21,043 nucleotides of DNA from Allomyces macrogynus ATCC 38327 (lineage: Eukaryota; Blastocladiomycota; Blastocladiomycetes; Blastocladiales; Blastocladiaceae). Shown one piece after another: positions 1 through 8,178 of the stretch. A program made the position numbers and the translations under genes. Where the stretch lies: contig GG745334.1 of assembly GCA_000151295.1 (NCBI GenBank), forward strand, positions 1,607,047 through 1,628,089, given 5' to 3'. The notes under the pieces were generated by a model that did not search any database, was not told the DNA's origin, and saw only the letters and a list, made by a program, of their open reading frames with translations. Position 1 is the stretch's first letter. The number at the start of each line of letters is the position of its first letter.

Positions 1-777
1 GGCGCGTAAACCCGAATTATTGAGCGACTCGAGGTGCACCGTGACGACGCGCACGACCGCCACATCCGAGCTCCCCTCCGCACCTCCCTCCGTTGCCGCG
101 CGCGGAACCGGCACGTGCACGTCGGCGACGAGCGCGCGGCGGCCCATGAACGTCGGCAGCGGGACCCATCCGAGCTGAGCGACCGGGAACCGCGACAGCA
201 GCAGCACGTCGTAGCCGCGCACGGGCGCGGCACGATCGATAGCCGACACGTACCACCCGCCGCCGGCCTGCAACCAGGGCGCCGTGCGCAGAATGTCGAT
301 CACGGTCGTGTTGAGCACCACCTCTTGCAGGCAAATCACGTCGGCGCGCGTCGATGGCAGGACGTCCAGAAAGATGTGCCGCATGCGTTCGGCGAAACGC
401 ACGTCCGTGTCGAAATCAATGTTGTACGTCGCGACAGTCAGGACCGGTGCGCCATCGACGGGCGACGGGGGAGCAGGTGCAGGTGCGCCGGGGTACAGGT
501 ACTCCCACCGGCCAATGGCCGGGTTGAAGTGCGCACATGGGAACCCGTGGAATTTCTTGGACGTCGCGCACGGCCACTCGGCGGGGTACGGCGGCGCGAG
601 CGCGTTCTCGTCGTTCCCGCCGCCGAGGACCGCGAACGCGGCTGCGAGCGGATTGGTCGCCCATGACGATCCGGACCGGACGGCGCCCGGCGGTAGGCCG
701 TCGGTCACACCGGATCTGGGCAGCAGCGAAGATACTTGGCCGAGAACGTGCGCGGTCGCGACCTTGAGCAGGTTCAT
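1..777 (-). CDS. TDP2-like endonuclease/exonuclease/phosphatase-family phosphodiesterase (3' end outside window)
   Basis: One uninterrupted frame of 259 codons starts at the ATG at 777 and is still open at base 1, so the C-terminus is missing. After a low-complexity N-terminal stretch of about 110 residues, the start of an EEP fold is clear: a TVATYNID strand (the metal-ligand Asn motif, TWN in TDP2), ICLQEVV about 35 residues later (the catalytic Glu of the LQE motif), LLLSRFPV, and VTVHLES near the edge. This order and the final HLES match tyrosyl-DNA phosphodiesterase 2, which removes topoisomerase II adducts from 5' DNA ends. The GDxN and SDH motifs that would complete the active site lie beyond the window. 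Another EEP phosphodiesterase is possible. The segment at residues 70-95 (KKFHGFPCAHFNPAIGRW) is unlike the zinc-finger or UBA N-termini of animal TDP2. Confidence 0.82.
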   Translation of the reverse strand, partial: MNLLKVATAHVLGQVSSLLPRSGVTDGLPPGAVRSGSSWATNPLAAAFAVLGGGNDENALAPPYPAEWPCATSKKFHGFPCAHFNPAIGRWEYLYPGAPAPAPPSPVDGAPVLTVATYNIDFDTDVRFAERMRHIFLDVLPSTRADVICLQEVVLNTTVIDILRTAPWLQAGGGWYVSAIDRAAPVRGYDVLLLSRFPVAQLGWVPLPTFMGRRALVADVHVPVPRAATEGGAEGSSDVAVVRVVTVHLESLNNSGLRA

Positions 778-1675
778 GGTTCGTGCGGTGCTCGCGCGCA
801 GACGGCAAGGAAATTGCAGGGTGGAGAACTTGGCGCGTGCGCTGCGACGTGCGCTGGGGACAGGTCGAGCCCGGGATGGGATCGAGGAACGGAGCGAGAG
901 CAATCGCAAGCGCAGCGTCTTCGTCCTTAAATTATCGTAGGCGGTGGTGCTGTCGCGGTCGTGATGACTGGGCACTTCGGGCCAGCGGTGCTCTCGGCGA
1001 GCAAAATTGCCCACGATCTTGGCTGGGTTGGGTCAGCGCGCACGCGTTCCTGGTGCGGTGCAGCCTTGCACGGGCCTTGGTGGTCGTGGCGGACGGCGGT
1101 GGCAACTGGCGACGGCGGGCGCAAGGTGGACGCTGCGGCGGTTTGGTGTGCGGACGCAAATGCCCAACTTTCAACAAGAGCTCCGGCCGCGCGTTCTCTG
1201 CCAGCCATGCAACGGCGGCACCGCTGGCATGGAGTGACGCAGACCGCTGTCAAGTCCGTCGTTTCGCGTGCCAGCAAGCTCGACATGGCCAACGACATCA
1301 GTCTGAGTTCCTCGGACACAGATGACAAATCCATCCACACAAGCACGCCGCGATTGCGGGTGGAATGGAGGCCGGTGGGCCACGACGACGTCCTCATCAA
1401 GAGCCAGCACCCACACTTTGATGTCGCCTGAACGCGGGCAGGAGCCGGCGATCCAAATGCGGGAGCGTAGGAGCTGCCACGTCCGCGACGTGGAAAACAC
1501 CAGCTGATATTTACAATCACCAGAGTCTTGGCAATGTAGCCCAAGAGGGCAAACGCAAATCCAAATCAACGTCATCGCCAATCGTGACACGACGCGACAC
1601 AGTGCCGTTCGTGAGCGGGTGCGGCTACAGATGCCAGTGCTCAGAGGCACCTCTAGCGACATCCACGCGAGCGCA
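778..1675. other. Intergenic stretch, about 900 nt, no recognisable gene
   Basis: It lies between two minus-strand genes, upstream of the TDP2-like start and downstream of the ETFRF1 stop, so it should hold the promoter of the first and the 3' UTR of the second. Open frames exist on both strands: a plus-strand frame at 961-1431 ending in a Ser/Asp-rich tail, and minus-strand frames at 927-1544 and 1171-1686. None shows a recognisable domain, and they overlap each other antisense. A small spliced gene cannot be excluded. An AT-rich patch (ttaaatta) lies near 926-933. Confidence 0.5.
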
Positions 1676-2160
1676 TCAAGGGTCACGGTGGAGCTCCTTG
1701 AGCGCGGCTGGCAACGTATCGTCCCACGCCGACCCGTACCGCCGCTGCATGGTGCGGTACTTGCGGAGCGAGTAGAGGCTACATAACGATGACATCAACA
1801 ACGCGTCAATCTGGGTCCGGAACGCGTTTTTCAGAGTAACCAGGGTCAAATACGAACGCTTCAATCTCGCGCTTCACGTAGTCAGCGTGCGCGAGCGCCT
1901 TTTCAATCTCTACCGGGTCGGTGAGCGACGCCTTGCCCTGGAACGCGCGCTTGAGCCGCGCACGGAACCAAGGGAACCCCTGCGGGTGCGGGTAGTCACG
2001 GCCGAGGAAGAGAAGCTAACCCAAAAGAAAACAAACAAAAAAAAAAAAACACGCGTTAGATTCGACGTCAATCGCGGGTTTGTTGGCCGCGAATGCATCT
2101 CGGGCTCACCTCCTTGTACAGCCGAATCGCTCGCGATCGCAGCGGCGCGGGGACAGTCAT
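1676..2160 (-). CDS. ETFRF1: ETFRF1/LYRM5, LYR-motif mitochondrial regulator of electron-transfer flavoprotein (three exons)
   Basis: The gene is assembled from exons 2110-2160, 1858-2015 and 1676-1778 (coding order), giving 103 aa. Intron 2016-2109 begins GTGAGC and ends in a long T-rich tract plus TTAG; intron 1779-1857 begins GTTCGT and ends TATGTAG. The joined protein carries the family signature in order: RLYKELLFLGRDYP (the LYR tripeptide, here LYK as in animal LYRM5), an LKRAF helix, VKREIEA, and LYSLRKYRTMQRRY. The second splice rebuilds the conserved EIEA-LYSLRKYR join through a split GCC codon. Family members are small mitochondrial matrix proteins that bind ETF and displace its FAD, working with acyl carrier protein. 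There is no obvious separate presequence; the N-terminus (MTVPAPLRSRAIR) is basic. Length matches the family (about 90 aa), with a short C-terminal extension. Confidence 0.93.
2031..2049. repeat. A-rich tract, the polypyrimidine tract of ETFRF1 intron 1
   Basis: On the plus strand this is an A-rich run interrupted by C. On the minus strand it reads as a T-rich tract directly upstream of the TTAG acceptor at 2016-2019. It is the longest homopolymer-like run in the window, and no other intron here has so strong a pyrimidine tract. Confidence 0.75.
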
Positions 2161-2620
2161 TCTGGCGTCTCTGGACAAAAGACCGTCATGATTGCGGTCT
2201 GGCATCAATTGTCACTGTTGGCGTGCCGAGTTCCACGCCGCGCTGCCGGGTTCATGACGGCACTTGCAGCTGCGGCGCGCAAGCACTGTGGTCCGTTCTC
2301 GAAAATGACAATATTGCGGATAGTTACAGTTTGGCGCTTGGGTGTCAATCGTGCGGATGGGCCGGGCAGCTCGACGACGGTGTCAACTCGTGCCAAACCC
2401 GGCCGAGGTTGAAGCGGCGCGTTGGCGTTGCCGAGCAAAACGCCGAAATGACGGCCTGTGAACGGTCCACGTGAGCCTACGTGGCTTGCACCGCACCGCA
2501 ACCGCACCGCTCACCGGTCTCGCAGTTCGACGATCACGCACGCCGACGATCATCTCTGCCCGCCAGCAGCAAGCAAACAAGATCAACACGCCCACGCAAC
2601 TCAACAACCAGCCAACGATC
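2161..2620. promoter_or_regulatory. Shared 5' region between divergent ETFRF1 and HEL2
   Basis: These 460 nt separate two divergent start codons and must hold both promoters and 5' UTRs. Base composition is lower in GC than the flanking exons. The last 120 nt before the HEL2 ATG are CA-rich and A-rich, which suits a transcribed leader. No coding sequence is recognised; the open frames crossing it on both strands have no family resemblance. No TATA box or named operator can be called with confidence. Confidence 0.45.
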
Positions 2621-5241
2621 ATGGCCGACGCGCCTTCCAACAACTCCGGTCCTGCCCGCGGTGCACGTCGCGGTGGCGGCCGTGGCCGTGGAACCGCGCC
2701 CGAAAACGGTGCCCCGCGCGGTGGAGGGCGTGGTGGACGCGGTCGGGGACGCGGTCGTGGTGGTGACGCTGGCGGTTTCGTCTCGGATCGGCTCGAAGGG
2801 TCGCGCCCGCGCGGTGGACACCGGTCACGCAGGCCCGAACACGTGCCCGAGGAACTCGACGAGGAAACGCGCGCACGACTGGCCGAGGAGGCTGCGCTCG
2901 TGCACCAGTTCAAGGCTGCGCGGCTCGGTGGCGACCAGGCGACGGCAGCAGGACCGGTCGACGGCGAGGACAACGACGGTGAGGGCGATTACGAGGAGGG
3001 TGACGAGGGCGACGAGATGGGCGACGACGACGACAACGAGTGCTGGATTTGCACCGAGGAGATTGTCTACTCGTCACTTGGCAAGTGCAACCATCGGTAC
3101 GCACATGCTCTGCGTTGCGTGCATGAGTTTGCGTCTCTGCGCACAATGCCTGACATTCTCGCCCATCCACCAGTCTTTGCCACGTCTGCGTGATCCGCCT
3201 ACGTGCCCTCTACAAGGACTTTAATTGCCCGATCTGCAAGGAGCCGATTGACGAGGCCGTCTTCACGGGCAACCACAACGCCACCTACGAGTCGTTTTTG
3301 CCGCTCACCCAGTTACCGCACCACGACGAAACGCTCAAAATCTGGTTTGACTCGCGCGAGACCTACGCGGCCTCGATCACGCTGCTGCGGTTCCACTGCC
3401 CGGACCCCGGGTGCGAGTACGTGCAGGAAGCCGGCGGGTGGACAGCGCTCAAGACGCACGTGCACAAGGCGCACGGCCAAGTGCTCTGCGACATTTGCAC
3501 CGACCACAAGAAGATCTTCTCGTACGAGCACACGCTCTACCCACCGGCGCTGTTGCGCGTGCACCGCGAGCGCGGCGACGACTCGATTCAGGACAAGATT
3601 GTGAACCCGGACGCGTCGTTTAAAAAGGGCCATCCGTCGTGCGGGTTCTGCAACGTGCGCTTTTTCGGGCCCGACGAACTGTTTGCGCACTGCCGCGTCA
3701 AGCACGAAGAGTGTTTCCTGTGCCAGCGCAACGGCATTCGCGACGTCTACTACAAGAACTACGCCGAGCTCGAAAACCACTTCCACGAAGACCATTACCC
3801 GTGCATGTTCTCCGAGTGCCTCGAGGCCAAGTTTGTCGTGTTTGACTCGGATATCGATTTGCGTGCACACGAGGCCGAGGCGCACCCGCAACGTGCGGGG
3901 CAGCGCGCGCATCAGCAGCATGCGCGTCGGATCGAGCTCGACTACGAGTTTAGCGATGCCGGCTCGAGGCGTGCGCGCGGTGGCCGTGATGGGGGGAGGG
4001 CTCGGCACGAGCGTCGTGGGACCGGCAACGAGACAGCTGCGGCGCCGCCACGGCCGTCACCGTCTGCCTCGTCATCGTCTCTGAACCAAGCGGCGGGCGC
4101 GGACCAGCCGCAGCAGCAGCAGTCGAAAAAGAAGAACAAGAAGAAAACTGCCACGGGCGACGAGCCTGCACTCGACGCTGCTGCCGCGTCCTCGTCGTCG
4201 TCGGCTGCCGCTGCACCACCAACCCGCCCTGTTGGCCGTGTCGTGCGTCCACCACCCGGTTTCGGCGAACTCACGCGCCCTCCCGCACCCGCGGCGCGGT
4301 CCACGCCGTCGCCCGTCCCCGGTGCCAACCCCGCACCCAACTCGGCCGCCGCTCGAGAGACCGCCGAGGACCGCGCGATCGCCGCGTCGCCGCTCCTGCA
4401 ACGCATGCAAGCGCTGCTCGACGGGTCGCGCCCGAAACTGCGCGAGTTCCAGCAACTGTCAGGCGGGTACATGAACGGCACGCTCACGGCGGCCGAGTTC
4501 ATGCGCGCGCTCACGGAGCTCGTCGGGCAAGAGATCGACCGTGCCACGATTCGCGCGATTATCGAGACGTGCCCGGACGACAGTAAGCGGCAGGCGCTGC
4601 TCACGCAAGTCGAGGACATGAAAGTGCAGCAAAAGTCCAAGGTGCTCGTGATCCGGCCGAGCTCGCCGTCGACGTCGTCGAGCGGGACGGCGCGCGGGAT
4701 TCCGTCGCTGGTTGCTCGTCGCCCGGGATGGAGCCACATTTTGCCGGCGAGCCGCGCTGTGCGCGCGCAGACGGCCAAGAAGATGCAGTCCGTCTGGAAG
4801 GCGCCGTCGCCGGGGAGCACGTCGCCCGCGGCATCGCTGATTTCGGCCGGCCCATCGCTCGCCGAGGCTGCGGTCGCAGCACCTGCTGCTGGCGGGAAGG
4901 GGAAGGGCAAGGCGCGTGCTGCACCCTCGATCTGGAACGCGCCGCCCGTGACACCCGTCCCGATCGCAGCTGCGTCGTCGTCCTCGGTCGCGGCAAGGCC
5001 TCCAGCTGCTGCTGCTGCGGCTGCACCCGCAGCCGCCACGTCGCGCCCGACGATCCCAGGAGGTGCACGCGTGCGCAACGAGCGCGACTTCCCGTCGCTC
5101 CCAGCGTCGGCGCCCGCGCCGCGCTCTGTCCCGACACCGTCGTGGGCTGCCGCCACGCTGAACAACGCGCAGGAGACGCAGCAGCAGCAGGGCAAGGGCA
5201 AGAAGGGGAAGAAGAACCTGCTGTTCCGTGTCGGGCTGTAG
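2621..5241 (+). CDS. HEL2: Hel2/ZNF598 RING-type E3 ubiquitin ligase of ribosome-collision quality control (two exons)
   Basis: Exons 2621-3096 and 3174-5241 give 847 aa; the 77-nt intron starts GTACGC and ends CCACCAG. The start ATG is in good context (gatcATGG). Residues 1-60 are Gly/Arg-rich (RGG-like), and about 110-139 are very acidic. A RING follows: C141-x2-C144, C156-x-H158, C161-x2-C164, C177-x2-C180. The intron cuts the RING inside the codon after H158, so the finger is visible only after splicing. Cys/His fingers of the ZNF598 type run from about 235 to 390 (FHCPDPGCEY, VLCDICTDH, CGFCNVRFFG, CFLCQRNG, YPCMFSECLEAKF). A conserved helical segment near 560-630, a DFPSLP motif, and a Lys-rich tail ending LLFRVGL complete the family layout. 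Members ubiquitylate small-subunit proteins of collided ribosomes. The 3' end faces the AAA+ gene 207 nt away. Confidence 0.95.
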
Positions 5242-5448
5242 AGTGCCACGGCGGGCACGTGGGTGGGGTGTCGGAATTGGTGTTACAAATCCATCGTTTT
5301 ATTCTAGGGAATACACGCGGGCCATATCCGAGCAGCCACTTAAATCGTCGTTCCCTTGGGCAGCGAGCGTCATGGAGCGTCATGGGAAATGGTCCAGCCC
5401 AATCTATCAGACCCAAATCGTGTCAGTTCTCCATTCGTGTCCGTGAGA
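5242..5448. other. Short convergent intergenic region
   Basis: Two hundred and seven nt separate the HEL2 stop from the stop of the minus-strand AAA+ gene, so it must serve both 3' UTRs. An AT-rich patch near 5282-5305 (ttacaaatccatcg followed by ttttattc) is the likely place for 3'-end processing signals. No gene is seen here. Confidence 0.4.
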
Positions 5449-7901
5449 TCATTTCAGCGGAGACGCGAGCCCACGTACGCTTGCCGCATTCTCGCGGATC
5501 GCGCGCACTGCCGCTTCTTGAAACCGGTTCTGGATCTCGGCGCCCGTCATGCCATCGCACCGGCTCACCAGCAACTCGAGCTCGTCGTCCGACAAATTGC
5601 ACGGGTGTCGGCGCGCGTACCCGCGCACAATCGCGCTGCGCTGCGCTGGACTCGGCACGTCGACCAGCGCGTGCAGCTCGAGCCGGCCAGGTCGCAGCAA
5701 CGCCGAATCAATATCGTCGATACGGTTCGTCACTATAATCGAGTCCACCGTCAGTCACCCCCCACTGGGCCGTATACAAGAGCGCGAGAGGAACGTACTG
5801 GCCACGACGAAAATGTGATTGTCGGGCGTCGCCGGCGTCGCCAGAATCCCGTCAAGTTCCGTCAAGAAGCACGTCACGACTCGGTCGGTCGTGCACTCGG
5901 TGGTCCCCGGGCCGGCGCCGCGGGCACCGCAAAGTGTTTCCAGCTGATCGATGAGCAGGATGCACGGCGCGGCGGCGCGCGCCGACTGGAAGACCTTGGC
6001 GATCGTGCGCTCGCTCTCGCCAACGACTTTGGACAGGATTTGCGAGGCCTGGGTGGATTGGGCGGGGTAACAAACGAGACCGTGAGATTGGAACAAAATT
6101 AGAGGGATTGTGAACGGGCAAACGCACGTCGATGGTGACACAATTGACGCTGAGTTCGCGCACCAGCGCGTACGCTAGCATTGACTTGCCCGTGCCAGTC
6201 GGCCCGTGGAAGATGATGCCGCGCGCGAGCCCGAGTTGCGCGAGCGCCGAGTTGAGCTGCGTCATTGGGTCAATCACGTTGCAGCGAATCTCGTCGATCA
6301 CGTTGTCGAGGCCATAAACGTCGGTAAACGAGACGCTCGGAATCTAGGAATAAGGTCGTCAGTAAGAAATTGTTGCTTGATCCAGATCGGAGCCCAGCGT
6401 ACCTTGGTCTGGTGCTCGAGTAACGCAGCCGGCTGCACCTCGCTCGCAGCCGCGGCCAACTCGTCGTCGAGCACCGTCCCAAAACTGATCGCGGGCCGTC
6501 GCGGCCACCGTGACCATGCGCCGCAAATCACTCGGGAAAAACCCGTGCGTGCGCGCCGTCAACATGTCAACCATGCCGTCGTCGGCTCGCATCGGTGCCA
6601 ACATCCGCGCGAGCATGGCACGCCGGCCGTCGGGCGTCGGTGCTGCGAGTCGGATCGTATGCTCAAGCCGGCGCGATCGCAGCAGCGACACGGGGACCAC
6701 GTGCGGCCGATCGGTCACGGCCAGAACCGTCGTGCCCGACGCGTGGTCGAGGAGATGCGCGAGCAAATCGGCGTGCGCCGTGTCGAGGAGATCGAGCTGC
6801 TCGAGAATGACGATTTGGGGGGTCGCGGCCGGGTGAGTCAGGTGCCGCGCGAGGGTGGAGAGGTCGCCCGTGTACGTGTGCGCCACGTATGGCACGTTGG
6901 CGTGCTCTGTTCAACAAGAAAACAGCGAGTGTTGGTCAGTTGCTTTGGAAAACGCGGACCACAACATAAACAGCGACGGACGCACGTGCCAAACTGGTCA
7001 CCAAGTGGGTTTTTCCCGAGCCTGGTGAGCCAACGACGAGCGCATGCGATGGGATGCCAGAAACGAGCGTTGTGCGCAACCACTTGACGGCCGACGCGAC
7101 CAGAGACGGCATGCCTGGGACGTCCTCCTGGACGCGAGCAACGAAATCTCCGAGGCTCGGCACACTGGAACGAAAATCGGTGCGCGTGCGGCACTCTGTT
7201 GCGGCCGTGATCAAACGAATCGTGTCGGCTGGTGCGGATGGGCACGACACGTCGGCGAACAGGAAGCCGCGAGGAGCCAGGCCAAGCACGTCCGGGATCG
7301 CGATTCGTGTCGTGCCCAGGAGCGGTCGGTGGAGCAGGAACGGGTGGAGCGACGAGAAGAGCATGGCCAGATGCGGCTCCGTTGCGACGAGAAGCCGACC
7401 AGTCGAGTCGCGTAGACACACGTCGATCGCATCTGCCGGTTCGGCCTTGCCTAACCGCAGGACGTCGTCCAGGAAATCGTCGGGATTAGCGCAAATTGAT
7501 GTGAAAACTGATCAATCACTGCTTAATCGGCAACTTTCTGATAGCCACTAATGGCAGTCACCATGATTCCCGTGAATACCTTTATTTGGCGCGAGAATTT
7601 CACCAGAAACGCTCAAATCAGGGCACGCAATCGCCAGTGAATTCCAGAAATCGTGCGAGAGCATGGCTCTTGGCAGTGCATCCGCGGCGACAGAAATCAT
7701 GCGAACATGACCGCACAGCGCATCAAACGGCAATGCTCTCGTGGAGCGTGAACAAGTATCACTGGTATCCATTTTAGTGTCGTCCGTCGTCGTGCGGAGC
7801 AGCACATAGGGCGACGGCAGCTGAACCGGTTTCTGCAGACAAACGAGGACCGCGTCGGCGCGAGGGCCTTCATCATCGGATCTCGTGAGATGAATTTTCA
7901 T
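5449..7901 (-). CDS. Two-domain (type II) AAA+ ATPase of the CDC48/AFG2 class, with degenerate Walker B motifs and a frame break
   Basis: Six exons in coding order: 7580-7901, 6986-7507, 6403-6906, 6128-6343, 5799-6048, 5449-5732. Introns are 72, 79, 59, 79 and 66 nt, GT-AG, with donors such as GTACGC and GTGCGT. Allowing for one extra base in exon 3 (see the separate entry at 6478-6484) the protein is about 698 aa. After about 250 N-terminal residues, D1 has Walker A GSPGSGKT (about 267-274) and GFFPSDLRRM. D2 starts IPSVSFTDVYGLD, with Walker A GPTGTGKS (about 496), VGESER, sensor and arginine-finger region NRIDDIDSALLRPGRLE, and the helical MTGAEIQNRF. In both domains the Walker B acid pair is altered: D1 reads ILEQ and D2 reads LIDQ, where LIDE would be expected. 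D2 resembles CDC48 and SPATA5/SPATA5L1 (AFG2), which remodel ribosome-biogenesis or ubiquitylated complexes. PEX1/PEX6 is a less likely reading because the protein is short. Confidence 0.85.
6478..6484 (-). other. Probable one-base frame break in the AAA+ gene
   Basis: On the minus strand the frame that carries GFFPSDLRRMVTVAATARD runs into an unrelated frame just after gatcag. The family-like continuation (GTVLDDELAAAASEVQ up to ALLEHQTK and the next splice donor) lies one base further on. Dropping one T from the TTTT run restores an uninterrupted frame and makes the exon phases agree on both sides. The break sits in a homopolymer (aaaa at 6481-6484 on the plus strand, next to ccc), which suggests a sequencing indel or a recent mutation. 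A 58-nt intron starting GTTTTT and ending gatcag would also fix the phase, but it would delete the conserved helical segment and has a poor donor. Confidence 0.6.
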
Positions 7902-8178
7902 TTTGCCGCGGGTTGGGTGTGCGGGTCTGGGGTGGGAGATCAGGAACCGCGCTGGCTCTGCAGCAGATCGTGAAGCGCGCAAGATGCAAGGTGGGGAATC
8001 GCGAGCGGTGCGGTGGATCATGCACGTGTAGCTCCACCGCAATGTCAGGGATCGGCTGGCCACATCATAGCTGCAGGTCGTTGACTGAGGATTTGTATTT
8101 CATTCTTCGAGCACATCACGACCACCAACGGCAACGCACACCAGCAAGCGCCGTCCCTCAACTTGTCTCTCCACCACC
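7902..8178. promoter_or_regulatory. Shared 5' region between divergent AAA+ ATPase and CDK10/11
   Basis: Two hundred and seventy-seven nt separate two divergent ATG codons. The minus-strand frame of the ATPase stays open through much of it, so an upstream start cannot be excluded. The ATG at 7901 is preferred because the sequence beyond it loses coding character. The kinase ATG at 8179 follows a pyrimidine/CA-rich leader ending ccaccaccATGA. No specific factor sites are called. Confidence 0.4.

Noticed and set aside
927..1686. Long minus-strand open frames (205 and 171 codons) and a 156-codon plus-strand frame
   Set aside because: They overlap each other antisense, lack any recognisable domain, and are expected by chance in GC-rich DNA where stop codons are rare.
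3942..5258. 438-codon minus-strand frame opposite HEL2
   Set aside because: It is the antisense shadow of a long GC-rich exon; the sense frame has clear conserved zinc fingers and tail.
6490..6560. A 58-nt intron as the explanation of the AAA+ frame break
   Set aside because: It would remove the conserved GFFPSDLRRM helix and uses a weak GTTTTT donor; a one-base indel in a homopolymer is simpler.
5356..7551. Plus-strand frames of 165-293 codons across the AAA+ gene
   Set aside because: They are antisense to conserved AAA domains and have no domain of their own.
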